Positions 1 to 7,697 of a DNA stretch of 42,149 nucleotides are shown here, piece by piece. Each line of letters opens with the position of its first letter. Position 1 is the stretch's first letter. The position numbers and the translations under genes are program-made. Source of the DNA: Atopobiaceae bacterium (GTDB lineage Bacteria > Actinomycetota > Coriobacteriia > Coriobacteriales > Atopobiaceae); contig JAKVON010000017.1 in NCBI GenBank assembly GCA_022482785.1, forward strand, positions 1 to 42,149, given 5' to 3'. The notes beneath the pieces are model-generated. The model did not search any database. It was not told the DNA's origin and saw nothing but the letters and a program-made list of their open reading frames with translations.

Positions 1-1169
1 CTCTCGGGCGTGCTCTCGGACGCCGTCACCAACATCCTCGCCGTCAAGACCTACGGCCGCGAGGACTACGAGCGAGGCCTCTTCGACGAGGCGGACCGAG
101 AGGCCATGGACGCGGAGCGCATTTCCATGAACGCCATGATGCGCCGTGGGGCCATGACCTCCACGCTCATCACCATCATCATGTTCGTGACCTCCATCTT
201 CGTCACCGGAGGCAACGCCTGGTTCGGCATCAGCGCGGGTACGCTCGTGATGATGTTCTCGTTCACCTACCAGCTGTCCATGCGCTTCAACTACGTCAAC
301 TCCATGCTTGCCCGCATGAACCGTGCGGTCGGCGATGCAGCCGAGATGACCAAAATCCTCGACGAGCCGCGCCTGGTGGAGGACGCGCCGAACGCTCCAG
401 ACCTCGTCGTCACCGAGGGGGCCATCGACTTCTCGCACCTGGCATTCCGCTATCTCGACGCGGCAGAGGACGACTACGTGTTCCGCGACCTCGACCTGCA
501 TGTCCCCGCCGGCCAGAGAGTGGGCCTCGTGGGACGCTCGGGCTCAGGCAAGACGACGCTCACCAAGCTCCTGCTGCGCCTCTCGGACGTGCAGGAGGGG
601 CGCATCCTCGTGGACGGACAGGACATCTCCGCCTGTACCCAGCAGAGCCTGCGTCGGCAAGGTCGCCTACGTGCCGCAGGAGGCACTGCTCTTCCACCGG
701 TCCATCCGCGAGAACATCGCCTACGGCAAGCCGGAGCCAGTGACGAGGAGATTCGCGAGGCTGCGAGGCTCGCGAACGCGCTTGAGTTCATAGACAGGCT
801 GCCCCGCGGGCTCGACACCATGGTCGGCGAGCGTGGCGTGAAGCTCTCCTGGTGGACAGCGCCAGCGCGTGGCCATAGCCCGCGCAATCTTGGCAGACGC
901 CCCCATTCTCGTTCTCGACGAGGCGACCTCGGCCCTCGACAGCGAGTCCGAGGCAGCCGTCCAAGGCGCCCTCGAGAACCTCATGGCAGGGCGCACCTCG
1001 CTCGTCGTCGCGCATCGCCTGAGCACCGTGGCATCGCTCGACGTATCGTCGTGCTCGAGAACGGCGACATCGTCGAGGACGGCACCCACCAGGACTCAGC
1101 CAGGCAGGAGGCGTCTACGAGACCCTCTGGGACCGCCAGAGCGGCGCGTTCCTGGAGTCAGAAGACTGA
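1..1169 (+). pseudogene. ABC exporter (fused permease-ATPase), 3' part, multiply frameshifted
   Basis: This is the distal part of a half-size ABC exporter (MdlB/MsbA-like), which couples ATP hydrolysis to substrate export across the membrane; the substrate cannot be told. The 5' end lies outside the window. The last membrane helices are visible (about 160-330), then a nucleotide-binding domain with Walker A GRSGSGKTT (about 530-560), Q-loop region VPQEALLFHRSI, signature [12 protein letters not shown] (about 845-880), Walker [15 protein letters not shown] and the H-loop AHRLSTV. These motifs sit in different frames: shifts are needed near 655, 735, 850, 1041 and 1105, and the natural end is TGA at 1167-1169. 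Several shifts are cured by one base (for example a missing G near 735, a missing C near 1041, an extra T near 850). It is either a decayed gene or one hit by consensus errors. Confidence 0.85.
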
Positions 1170-1439
1170 GAGTAGAGCGCTACTTTCTAAGACTCTCACC
1201 ATGACCGCGACGCCCCGCCGAGCGATGATCGGCGCCCCGTCACCCCGCCCAAGGACGCCTCGATCCCCTTCGGACCCCCTGCGGGCAAGCCTCGCACACC
1301 GTCGCGGGCCCCTCCCACATCCCGCTCCCGGTGACGGCGGAGGGACTGCCCAGCCCACCCGTGTCCCTCCGCCTTGCATGGCCCGCCCCCAGGGGGACCG
1401 AAGGGGATTCCCCCGCCTGACCAGACGGGAGGACACGAC
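1170..1439. other. GC-rich leader upstream of pcfJ-like gene
   Basis: No convincing gene lies here. The stretch is very C-rich and holds small inverted repeats, such as CCCCC-A-GGGGG at 1386-1396, just before the GGGAGG ribosome site (1427-1432) of the next gene. Similar long structured leaders precede the genes at 4627 and 14522. Confidence 0.4.
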
Positions 1440-2817
1440 ATGCAGACCCAGCTCACGCTGAACCTCGGCATCGAAGAGAAGGTGGACGTGCGCAGCCTGA
1501 TCGTCCACGGGGACATCGAGCGCGAGACGCCCAAGGCCAAGAGGGAGCAGCCCGCACCCGAGTTCGAGCGAGTCCTGATGGACGGCGCCGACTGCGCGTT
1601 CAGGCGCAGGTGCGGGAGCCGATCCAGATGCTCGTGCTGCTCGTCACGCAGGGGCAGTACTACGTCACCGACGAGCGCACGGGGAGCCGCCACGCGCTCA
1701 CCACCGCGAGGCTCGGCACCTTCTGCAAGGGCGCCACGGGGGACGCCCTCACGCCGCCATGGAGCCGCCAGCCGCTGCAGGACTACGACGCGAAGGGCAG
1801 GGCCGCCCTCGTCGCCATGCTCGGCTGCGGCGACTTCCGCGAGATGTGCAAGCGCGACATGGTGCGCGTCGAGGCGTGGGCGGCATCGCGCATGGGCGGC
1901 AACGCCAAGTGGAACCTCAGCGGCACGTGGGAGCATGTGAGCCTCGTCTGGAGGCTCGTGGAGCCGACCATGGGGCACAACCACTGCCGCGAGGCGCTGA
2001 GCGCGGCGCTTCGCCTCACGGGCTTCTACGGCGAGGGGCGCGACGAGGCAACCGCCGAGTGCTTCCGCGACAGGCTCTACGTCTCGCAGTTCGTGGAGAG
2101 CATGGGGCGGGACGTGACGCGCGACCTGCTGAGGGGCTACCTCGACAAGAGCGCCGAGCACCCGAGGGGAGGCACCGCCGACTTCCTGCCGAGGCTCGCG
2201 TGCGCCCTGCGCTCAATGGAGTGGCGCGGCATCGCCTTCGAGCCGCGCCGCGCGTGCGAGTACGCGCTCTCCCTGCTCGACCTCCCCGCTCAGCGCCGCC
2301 GCACCCGCTCCTACAACGTGCAGCTGTGGGCGGACGCGCTCGACATGCAGCAGAGGGTCAGGGGAGGCGTGGAGGACAGGTACCCCGCAGACCCCGCAGC
2401 GCTTCTCGCGGAGCTTGAGCGCGAGCGCGAGATGCGCCGCCACGAGGCCAGCGACGCAGCCGTCGCAAGACGTGCCGACGAGCTTGACGGCAACGGCTTC
2501 GAGTCTGACGGCTACCTCATCCGCCCCGCCGCCACCGTGCGCGAGATCCTCGACGAGGCCAACGCGCAGCACAACTGCGTGGCAGGGTTCATCGACAAGT
2601 ACGCCAGCGGCCAGACCGACCTCTGGCTGATGCGGAAGGCAGCGACCCCGACAGGCCGCTCGTGACCGTCGAGGTGAGGGGCGGCACCGTCCGTCAGGCG
2701 TTCCAGAGCCACAACAGGCAGGTGACCGCAGCACAGCGCCGCTTCCTCTCCGACTGGTGCGAGGCCGTGGGCTACCGCATGCCGACGGGAGGGAGGATGC
2801 GCGCGCTGGGTGCGTAG
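1440..2817 (+). pseudogene. pcfJ: PcfJ-like ICE/plasmid protein, two frameshifts
   Basis: The C-terminal part matches what I know of the PcfJ family of conjugative elements: LIRPAATVREILDEANAQHN, then CVAGFIDKYASGQTDLWLMR, then a tail with VTVEVRGGTVRQAFQSHNR. The role of PcfJ in transfer or establishment is not well defined. The start ATG at 1440 has GGGAGG seven bases upstream. The N-terminal codons (MQTQLTLNLG...) are in one frame, the body from about 1600 (QVREPIQMLVLLV...) in another, and the final ~58 codons are reached by a further shift near 2642, where one missing G (AAGGCAGC for AAGGGCAGC) would restore the frame to TAG at 2815-2817. Repaired, the protein would be about 458 aa. It may be intact in the real genome. 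Confidence 0.75.
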
Positions 2818-2844
2818 CGCGAGACTGCCGACACGAGCACGGAA

Positions 2845-2866
2845 GGGAGGGGCGAACACCCCTCCC
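2845..2866. terminator. Hairpin after pcfJ-like gene
   Basis: GGGAGGGG (2845-2852) and CCCCTCCC (2859-2866) form a perfect 8-bp stem with a 6-nt loop, 28 nt after the pcfJ stop. There is no T-run, so termination is uncertain. A second 9-bp inverted repeat (2903-2911 with 2919-2927) follows, enclosed by CCACGAG and CTCGTGG arms (2892-2898, 2943-2949). The whole stretch 2845-2950 can fold extensively. Confidence 0.45.
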
Positions 2867-3030
2867 CAAGTGCAGTTTCCGTGGAGACGAGCCACGAGGG
2901 CGGCGCGCAGGCCATGCCCCTGCGCGCACCGCCGCCGCATGGCTCGTGGGGGGCTCGCCATGGGCGCGGCGGCGGGAGGGTTTGTCCGCGCGGTGCGCGG
3001 CTAGGGTAGGCCCACCCGCCCGTCCCTTAG

Positions 3031-3059
3031 TTAAGGTATTGATGTCACTCCGGTATGCA
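3031..3059 (+). promoter_or_regulatory. Possible sigma-70-type promoter for the 52-aa ORF
   Basis: TTAAGG (3031-3036) and TATGCA (3054-3059) are 17 bp apart in a locally AT-rich patch upstream of the small gene at 3098. Both hexamers match the consensus only partly. Confidence 0.25.
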
Positions 3060-3097
3060 ATGATTCTCACGCGAAGAAAGCGTGGGAAGGAGCCGCA

Positions 3098-3253
3098 TTG
3101 GAGAACACGATGACTGTCGCAGAGATGCTGGACGCGCTCTACGACAGCATTGGGAGCACCTGGGTCACGGGCAAGTCCTTCGTCGAAGAGGTCGGCGAGT
3201 GGGTTGACCACCTGAGGGAGCTCGAGGCCTGTGAAGATGACGACGAGCCCTGA
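3098..3253 (+). CDS. Small acidic hypothetical protein (51 aa)
   Basis: A short ORF starts at TTG 3098 with GGAAGGAG (3085-3092) five bases upstream; an alternative ATG at 3110 has only a weak GGAG. The product (METMTV-like start, then AEMLDALYDSIGSTWVTGK, ending in an acidic CEDDDEP tail) is probably soluble and has no recognised domain. Its stop abuts the stop of the convergent gene at 3254-3616 with no base between the two genes, so the pair are transcribed toward each other without a visible terminator. Function unknown. Confidence 0.5.
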   Translation: MENTMTVAEMLDALYDSIGSTWVTGKSFVEEVGEWVDHLRELEACEDDDEP

Positions 3254-3616
3254 TCACTCCTCGTCATCGTCGTCGTCCGGGGGGATCACCCACATGCCCT
3301 CGCCGTCGTCCCAGACATAGGTGTCGAACTCGTGCTCGCCGCGACCCGATCTGACGGCATGGACGCCCCTGACGAAGGGCTCTCGAATCTCGCCGCCGGG
3401 CTCCACGACCCGGAACGACAGCCAGCAGTCCATCCCCTTGACCGAGGTCGGAACGTCCACCGCAATCGTCCACCAGCGGCCGCGGTCATCGGTCCTGCCC
3501 ATCTCGTCGACCGACCAGGGCAGGTCTTCCCACCCCTGCTGCGCGTCTGGTAGCGCGGTCCTCACGAACCAGTCTACGGTCTCGTCAATCTGCTTCTGAT
3601 AGATCCAGTTGCCCAT
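3254..3616 (-). CDS. Hypothetical protein, 120 aa, poly-acidic C-terminus
   Basis: ATG at 3616 is preceded on the minus strand by GGAGAG at good spacing. The product starts MGNWIYQKQIDETVDWFVRT, is rich in Trp and acidic residues, and ends in a run of six Asp and two Glu. There is no signal peptide or membrane segment. I do not recognise the family. The small size, acidic character and position in a cargo zone resemble immunity or antitoxin-like proteins, but this is only a compositional analogy. Confidence 0.6.
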   Translation of the reverse strand: MGNWIYQKQIDETVDWFVRTALPDAQQGWEDLPWSVDEMGRTDDRGRWWTIAVDVPTSVKGMDCWLSFRVVEPGGEIREPFVRGVHAVRSGRGEHEFDTYVWDDGEGMWVIPPDDDDDEE

Positions 3617-3651
3617 GGTGCTCTCCGTTTGCCTGTACTACTGCGCAAGAA

Positions 3652-4230
3652 TCAATGATGATAGTAGTGGATGAGAAGTCTGCTCTCACCCCCATAGAGT
3701 GGCAGCCTGCGGAGGAGAGTCTTAAGACCCTCCTCAACGAACGCTCCACCGACTTGGCCGCTGCTCATCCCGCCGGCAGCGAAGCGCTCAATGTACACGT
3801 ACTCGTCCACCCCATACGGAATGCCGAACTCATAGGCCACCGCAAGGTATTTCTGCACGAGAAGCCTGGGATCCAAGGGAAGGATATCTGTTGTGAACTC
3901 TCGCGCAGCATAGGCCCAAAACAACGGAGCGCCCCTGCTCCCCCAAAAGCCCGGTTCAGAAAGGAAGAGCTCATACGCATGATGTGTACCCTCTTCGCCG
4001 AACCGAAGAAATGGCATCTGGTCATCAAGCTTGAGAAGCTCCTGCCTGAGTATTGCCAATTCATCCTCACGCTTAAAGGCCGGGCAGTATTCGGCCCCCA
4101 AGACGCTTTTCTCGAACTGTATGACGTCCCAATCGTCGTAGAGGCTACCGCCAACGGCGTCGATACACTCGTATGCGAGCTTGTGATGCAGAAGGCGTCT
4201 GAACTCAAGGTTTTCAAACGATACCGGCAT
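3652..4230 (-). CDS. Hypothetical protein, 192 aa
   Basis: The minus-strand frame gives a soluble-looking protein beginning MPVSFENLEFRRLLHHKLAY and ending near LIHYYHH. I prefer the ATG at 4230 because GGAG lies five bases upstream; an in-frame ATG at 4251 would add seven residues but has no ribosome site. The opposite strand is also open here (3655-4269), but its composition is poorer and it lacks a ribosome site. No family recognised. The local GC content (about 52%) is clearly lower than in the flanking ICE genes, which suggests later acquisition. Confidence 0.6.
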   Translation of the reverse strand: MPVSFENLEFRRLLHHKLAYECIDAVGGSLYDDWDVIQFEKSVLGAEYCPAFKREDELAILRQELLKLDDQMPFLRFGEEGTHHAYELFLSEPGFWGSRGAPLFWAYAAREFTTDILPLDPRLLVQKYLAVAYEFGIPYGVDEYVYIERFAAGGMSSGQVGGAFVEEGLKTLLRRLPLYGGESRLLIHYYHH

Positions 4231-4626
4231 GTGATCTCCGTCCAATCGCATGGAACCATTCGATTGTAGTTATTGTCCAAACCACAAGCCCGGCGCGGCC
4301 CGCAAGCGGGCCGGGTCACTTGGGTTTCCGACACCCCGGCTGCGCCGGGGATTGTCAGGGGATCCCCTATCCTCGCCGCGCCGTCGAAAACCCTACGGCA
4401 CGAGCCGCGAGGGCAACGCCTGGCCCTCGGACCGGGGCATCATGGCACAGGCTCCTCAGAGGCGGCAGGCACCCCTAGCGCCGCCTCCCGTCGCCTGACG
4501 CGCCATCCCCTGCGCGCGCCGCGCCCCGCCCGCAAACGGGCGCGCTCCGGGGATAGCGCTTGCCCCGTTGCCCCCGTCCGAGGGAAGGAAGAGCCGACCC
4601 TCACCCGAGCCCGAAGGGGGCAGACC
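4231..4626. other. Structured GC-rich leader with four inverted repeats
   Basis: No gene is supported between the divergent genes. The stretch holds CGGCCCGC-AA-GCGGGCCG (4296-4313), CCCCGGC-TGC-GCCGGGG (4334-4350), the perfect 12-bp palindrome AGGGGATCCCCT (4357-4368) and CGCCCG-CAAA-CGGGCG (4527-4542). Such a series could act as transcription attenuators or as folded single-stranded DNA during transfer; the sequence alone does not decide. Confidence 0.5.
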
Positions 4627-5055
4627 ATGAGCCAGACCGCAACCATCACCCCGACCGTTCCCGTCCACGAGCTGTGGGAGGCCACCGCGCCCGTCACGGG
4701 GGACTACGCCCGCGACTGCGCGGAGCTCGCACGCGAGGCCCTGTCGCACGTCGGCTTCACGGGCTTCGAGGAGACGCCCTTCGAGGACGTGCTCGCCTGC
4801 CGCGAGGGCGACCTCCCCGTCACCATCGCCGTGCTCCCTGTGCCCGCGGAGGGCTTCGAGATGACGCTCGACGACCTCCAGTCGCTCATCGACGAGGACG
4901 TCGTCGCGCACGGGGCAGCGCTCTGCGTGGGCCGCGCTCTCGCGTCCGAGGAACCCCTGCCAGAGCACCTGCGCTTCGACGTCGTGAGCGTGTGCGTCAA
5001 CCTCGACGCCGGGCGCGTGCGTGTCCACCACGTGCGCGGGGCGTGGCAGTCGTAG
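4627..5055 (+). CDS. ICE accessory hypothetical protein, 142 aa
   Basis: ATG at 4627 follows a GGGGG ribosome site (CGAAGGGGGCAGACC). The frame is open further upstream, but that part translates the structured leader and looks non-coding. The product (MSQTATITPTVPVHELWEAT...) is acidic, soluble and about 142 aa, with segments ARDCAELAREALSHVGF and MTLDDLQSLIDEDV suggesting an alpha/beta fold. No catalytic motif or known family is visible. It is followed by a good terminator and stands alone as a single-gene unit, like other accessory genes of this element. Confidence 0.7.
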   Translation: MSQTATITPTVPVHELWEATAPVTGDYARDCAELAREALSHVGFTGFEETPFEDVLACREGDLPVTIAVLPVPAEGFEMTLDDLQSLIDEDVVAHGAALCVGRALASEEPLPEHLRFDVVSVCVNLDAGRVRVHHVRGAWQS

Positions 5056-5081
5056 CCATGGCCGCACACATCGCGCGTCGG

Positions 5082-5115
5082 GAGCGCTCGCCACCAAGGC
5101 GGGCGCTTTCCTTTT
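5082..5115 (+). terminator. Rho-independent terminator
   Basis: AGCGCTCGCC and GGCGGGCGCT form a 10-bp stem with one G-U pair around an ACCAA loop, followed by TTTCCTTTT. It lies about 30 nt after the stop of the 142-aa gene. Confidence 0.7.
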
Positions 5116-5418
5116 GTGCTGAGTTTGTGCAGGTCAGGTGCCGTGAGGGCACGCGCAGTCAGGGCCGCGCCACGGCGGAGGCCAAGCCCCTCCGCCGCCC
5201 GTCCCGCACGCGCAGGCACCCCTAACGCTTGTGGGGACGGGGGCCTCTCCTGCTTCTCCTGCTTCCATCCTGGAACGGGCAGCAGGTACCTCTTCCCGCT
5301 CCCCGACGGGAGGCAAGTCCTTGCCCGCAGAGCCACGCCTGCCCGAGGCACGCTCGCGTCCCTCCAATGCCTCAAGGGCTTCGAAGGGGAAACGTGACCC
5401 CGCGAGAAGAAGGTCGCC
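5116..5418. other. Leader region without a supported gene
   Basis: About 300 bases of C-rich sequence; short open frames here have no ribosome site and look like shadows. It ends in AAGAAGGT just before the ATG at 5419, so it seems to be the leader of the truncated ORF that follows. Confidence 0.35.
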
Positions 5419-5574
5419 ATGACCAGCAGCGCCATCGCCAACCCCCTCCCGTCCGAGCAAGAATACCTATCGCTCGCCCGGAGAAGCTATCGAATCCATG
5501 ATGTGATGGCATCCAGAAGTAGCATGAGCTTCAGACACACCAGCCTGCTGACAGGCTGGGAGGTCATTCCGTGA
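5419..5574 (+). pseudogene. Probable truncated ICE gene (first ~25 codons)
   Basis: ATG at 5419 has AAGAAGGT at a suitable distance and opens MTSSAIANPLPSEQEYLSLA, a plausible coding start with the codon usage of the ICE genes. From about codon 23 on it runs into the 3' end of the oppositely oriented HEPN-like gene (stop at 5487) and composition changes abruptly, ending at TGA 5572-5574. The simplest reading is that the defence cargo inserted here and removed the rest of this gene. A genuine 51-aa protein cannot be excluded. Confidence 0.4.
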
Positions 5575-6590
5575 TGGAGGAAATTGCGGTTCAGCTCTCC
5601 CTCCACGGTAGGATCAAAATCGTTCGCACTCGAGAAGAAGTGCTCATAGCAGCCACGGAGATTCTCGAAGACGACTACGGAGAACCCTGCCCTAGCCGCG
5701 CACTCAATACCATACAGTTCAATCGTATGCTTCGATGCGCGCCAGGGATTTCTCCGATTGTTGCTTGGGTGCTCGAGCGGCCTGTCCTTCCGAATAAGAG
5801 TGCCGTCGATGAGAGCACACGCCATCATCGCACAGGGTTTGTAGTGGCCGGTGTCGAACAGTTCCAGCATCTCGTGGACATCATCCCCTAGGCTCTCGTC
5901 CGAGCGAAGGGAGGCGAAAAGGGAATCCAGCACGTCCCTAGTTAGGAATCGTTCGGCACACTCATCCGCCTCTTTGAGCAACGCCGGGCAGGCGCGAACG
6001 TCCGACAGTCTCATTCCGTCAGGTATCACCCAACCATGCCTTCCCCAGGCGTAGGCACCGTCCCTAGTGCCTGACCAGTCGACGTTGCGAAGGGTGGAGT
6101 TAATTTCTTCAAAGACTGGGCGGAACGACTCGGAGATAGCTTTCAGAGACTCGCTGAAGTGCTCATCCCACCTTGGCAGCTCAATCCTGGGAAGATACTC
6201 CGAGAAGTCCATCCTCGGAATTGACACCTCGGGCAAGAGGCTCGATACGTCGGGTACATCCACCCGAAGAGATTGCCTTATAGTTTGCGCTATTCCCTCC
6301 GAGAGCTCCCTCTGACGATCTAGCGCCTCTTGCACTGCGGGGCTAACCAGGCTTTGAGAAAGCCTGTCGCAGAAGCCGACGTTGAGCTTGGCCACTAATT
6401 CAGAGCCCAGCTGAGTCATCTGGGGAGCTAGTGCCTCTTGTAAGGCTCTCTGGTCGGCCGCGCTGATGATGCCGCCAACAACACGCTCATCACCGTGTTC
6501 ACTAATCAGCTCAGGCGACACATCAACGTCCTGTTCGGAACTGGATTCCGCGGCTTCGGCACGTTTGCCTTTCTCATTCTCCTCCGCCAA
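5487..6590 (-). CDS. HEPN-like/Abi-type protein in RM operon, 367 aa
   Basis: The start is TTG at 6590 with AGAAGGGA upstream; it overlaps the preceding gene by 17 nt. The N-terminal 40 residues are acidic and low-complexity, residues about 60-180 look helical and amphipathic, and the C-terminal 150 residues contain HYKPCAMMACALIDGTLI and, near residue 335, RNFLHHG. The R-x4-6-H pattern followed by Gly in a helical C-terminus is typical of HEPN ribonuclease-fold proteins found in abortive-infection and toxin systems; this is a motif match by eye only. As the last gene of the hsdMSR operon it is likely a backup defence effector. Alternatively it is a structural or regulatory partner without nuclease activity. 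Confidence 0.65.
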   Translation of the reverse strand: MAEENEKGKRAEAAESSSEQDVDVSPELISEHGDERVVGGIISAADQRALQEALAPQMTQLGSELVAKLNVGFCDRLSQSLVSPAVQEALDRQRELSEGIAQTIRQSLRVDVPDVSSLLPEVSIPRMDFSEYLPRIELPRWDEHFSESLKAISESFRPVFEEINSTLRNVDWSGTRDGAYAWGRHGWVIPDGMRLSDVRACPALLKEADECAERFLTRDVLDSLFASLRSDESLGDDVHEMLELFDTGHYKPCAMMACALIDGTLIRKDRPLEHPSNNRRNPWRASKHTIELYGIECAARAGFSVVVFENLRGCYEHFFSSANDFDPTVEGELNRNFLHHGMTSQPVSRLVCLKLMLLLDAITSWIR

Positions 6591-7236
6591 GTCTGTCCCT
6601 TCTGTCGCTTAGTCTCTCTCCCTCGTACATCCACCAGAGGGTACCTTGTACCGGATGGTCGAAGCCCTTGATGTCTTGAGCCGAGCGGCTGAGACTCGTC
6701 ACCTTCCCGTCGAACCGGATTTTGCGATCATCGACGACCTCTGCCGTGAGTTCGGGTTTTTCGACGAACATGAGAGTAGCGCCGATAGGAATTCCCACCT
6801 CTGAAAAGCGGAATGGCCCCTTCCTCGTGGTGGAGCGAATCTCCTCCGCCTCCGCCTCCTCCTCGATTTGCTCGCCCGTGGGCGTCAGGCGGTGGAGCCT
6901 GTCCATCGTTCCTGAAATTCTCGCAATGGCCTCGAGGATCGCATATGCGTCCTCGGGAGTCATCGCGAAGAACTCTTTGGTGCGTGTCTTTCCGTTGAAC
7001 GTCTCGACGCTGCGGAGATCGGGGTTTAGCGTGTCGATGAGTCCATGGAGGTCCTTGTCGGGCAGCCTGTGGTCTACATCGTAGACCGCATAGGCTCGAA
7101 AGGCGAAGGGGATAGTCTCGCTGCGATTGAGCTGCTTCATACGTGTATCGAGGTTATCGGCGTAACCAATCTTCACGTACTCGGGAAATGATGGATTCGT
7201 CAGGATGTATATGACACCCTTATGTTGCTTGGTCAC
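6574..7236 (-). CDS. GIY-YIG (T5orf172-type) + DUF4357 protein, 220 aa
   Basis: Residues about 7-40 (GVIYILTNPSFPEYVKIGYA) carry the GIY-YIG/T5orf172 signature, here IYIL...VKIGY followed by a helix with an Arg (R32 region). A Glu-rich linker near 122-132 leads to a C-terminal domain (VGIPIGATLMF, VTSLSRSAQDI, VQGTLWW) that resembles DUF4357, a module often attached to restriction-related proteins. It overlaps the gene before it by 4 nt (ATGA) and the HEPN-like gene by 17 nt, so it is co-translated with the RM operon. The likely role is nicking or cleaving of DNA, or DNA binding in support of restriction; activity is not proven by sequence. Confidence 0.8.
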   Translation of the reverse strand: MTKQHKGVIYILTNPSFPEYVKIGYADNLDTRMKQLNRSETIPFAFRAYAVYDVDHRLPDKDLHGLIDTLNPDLRSVETFNGKTRTKEFFAMTPEDAYAILEAIARISGTMDRLHRLTPTGEQIEEEAEAEEIRSTTRKGPFRFSEVGIPIGATLMFVEKPELTAEVVDDRKIRFDGKVTSLSRSAQDIKGFDHPVQGTLWWMYEGERLSDRRDRLGGGE

Positions 7237-7697
7237 GAGATGTCACTCCTATCCTCGATTACCGTTATGACACCCATCTCTAGAACACCGGGCCAGAGAA
7301 GAGTTTTGTTCCCGCACGGGAAGCTGCACGCTATGAGCCCGTCAGACATCGCAGTCACATAGCCTGTGCCGAACTTCTCGTGGCGCACCTTCATAAGCCA
7401 CTTCTCTGGCGGTTCGTGTTTCCCTTCGGTCAAGAAGGATGTAAGGCTACCCCTAAAGCCAGCTTCTACACCAGAAACGAAGAGGATGTCCTCCCTTGGC
7501 ACGAGGTCGGTCACCATCTTCTGGACCTTGCCGGAAGCCAGCGAGTAGCGCGTATAGTTGAGGATGACTTTCTCGCCATGCCTCTCGGCGATGACGGTGC
7601 TGTAGTGGATTAGCCGGTCGCCATCGACGCTGACGCTGCCGACCTTCCCCTCATTGGCTCCCTCGAGCCATGCGTTTATGAGCTCAACCTGTGTCAT
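7233..7697 (-). CDS. Hypothetical protein in RM operon, 154 aa
   Basis: Starts MTQVELINAWLEGANEGKVG and has ATGA overlaps with both neighbours (hsdR stop and GIY-YIG start). The segment LIHYSTVIAERHGEKVILNY followed by TRYS resembles small phage/ICE proteins with a central beta-sheet that contain a Y/HSTxIA motif (DUF8033-like), although I am unsure. The C-terminal half (KFGTGYVTAMSDGLIACSF) reads like a small beta-barrel. No catalytic residues stand out. Its fixed place inside the operon suggests an accessory role to restriction or its control. Confidence 0.65.
   Translation of the reverse strand: MTQVELINAWLEGANEGKVGSVSVDGDRLIHYSTVIAERHGEKVILNYTRYSLASGKVQKMVTDLVPREDILFVSGVEAGFRGSLTSFLTEGKHEPPEKWLMKVRHEKFGTGYVTAMSDGLIACSFPCGNKTLLWPGVLEMGVITVIEDRSDIS

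Noticed and set aside
3655..4269. 204-aa plus-strand frame
   Set aside because: Overlaps the 192-aa minus-strand gene; the minus frame has a ribosome site and better composition.
4334..4368. Riboswitch-like fold ahead of the 142-aa gene
   Set aside because: Several GC hairpins are present, but no known riboswitch core could be matched; I kept it as a structured leader only.
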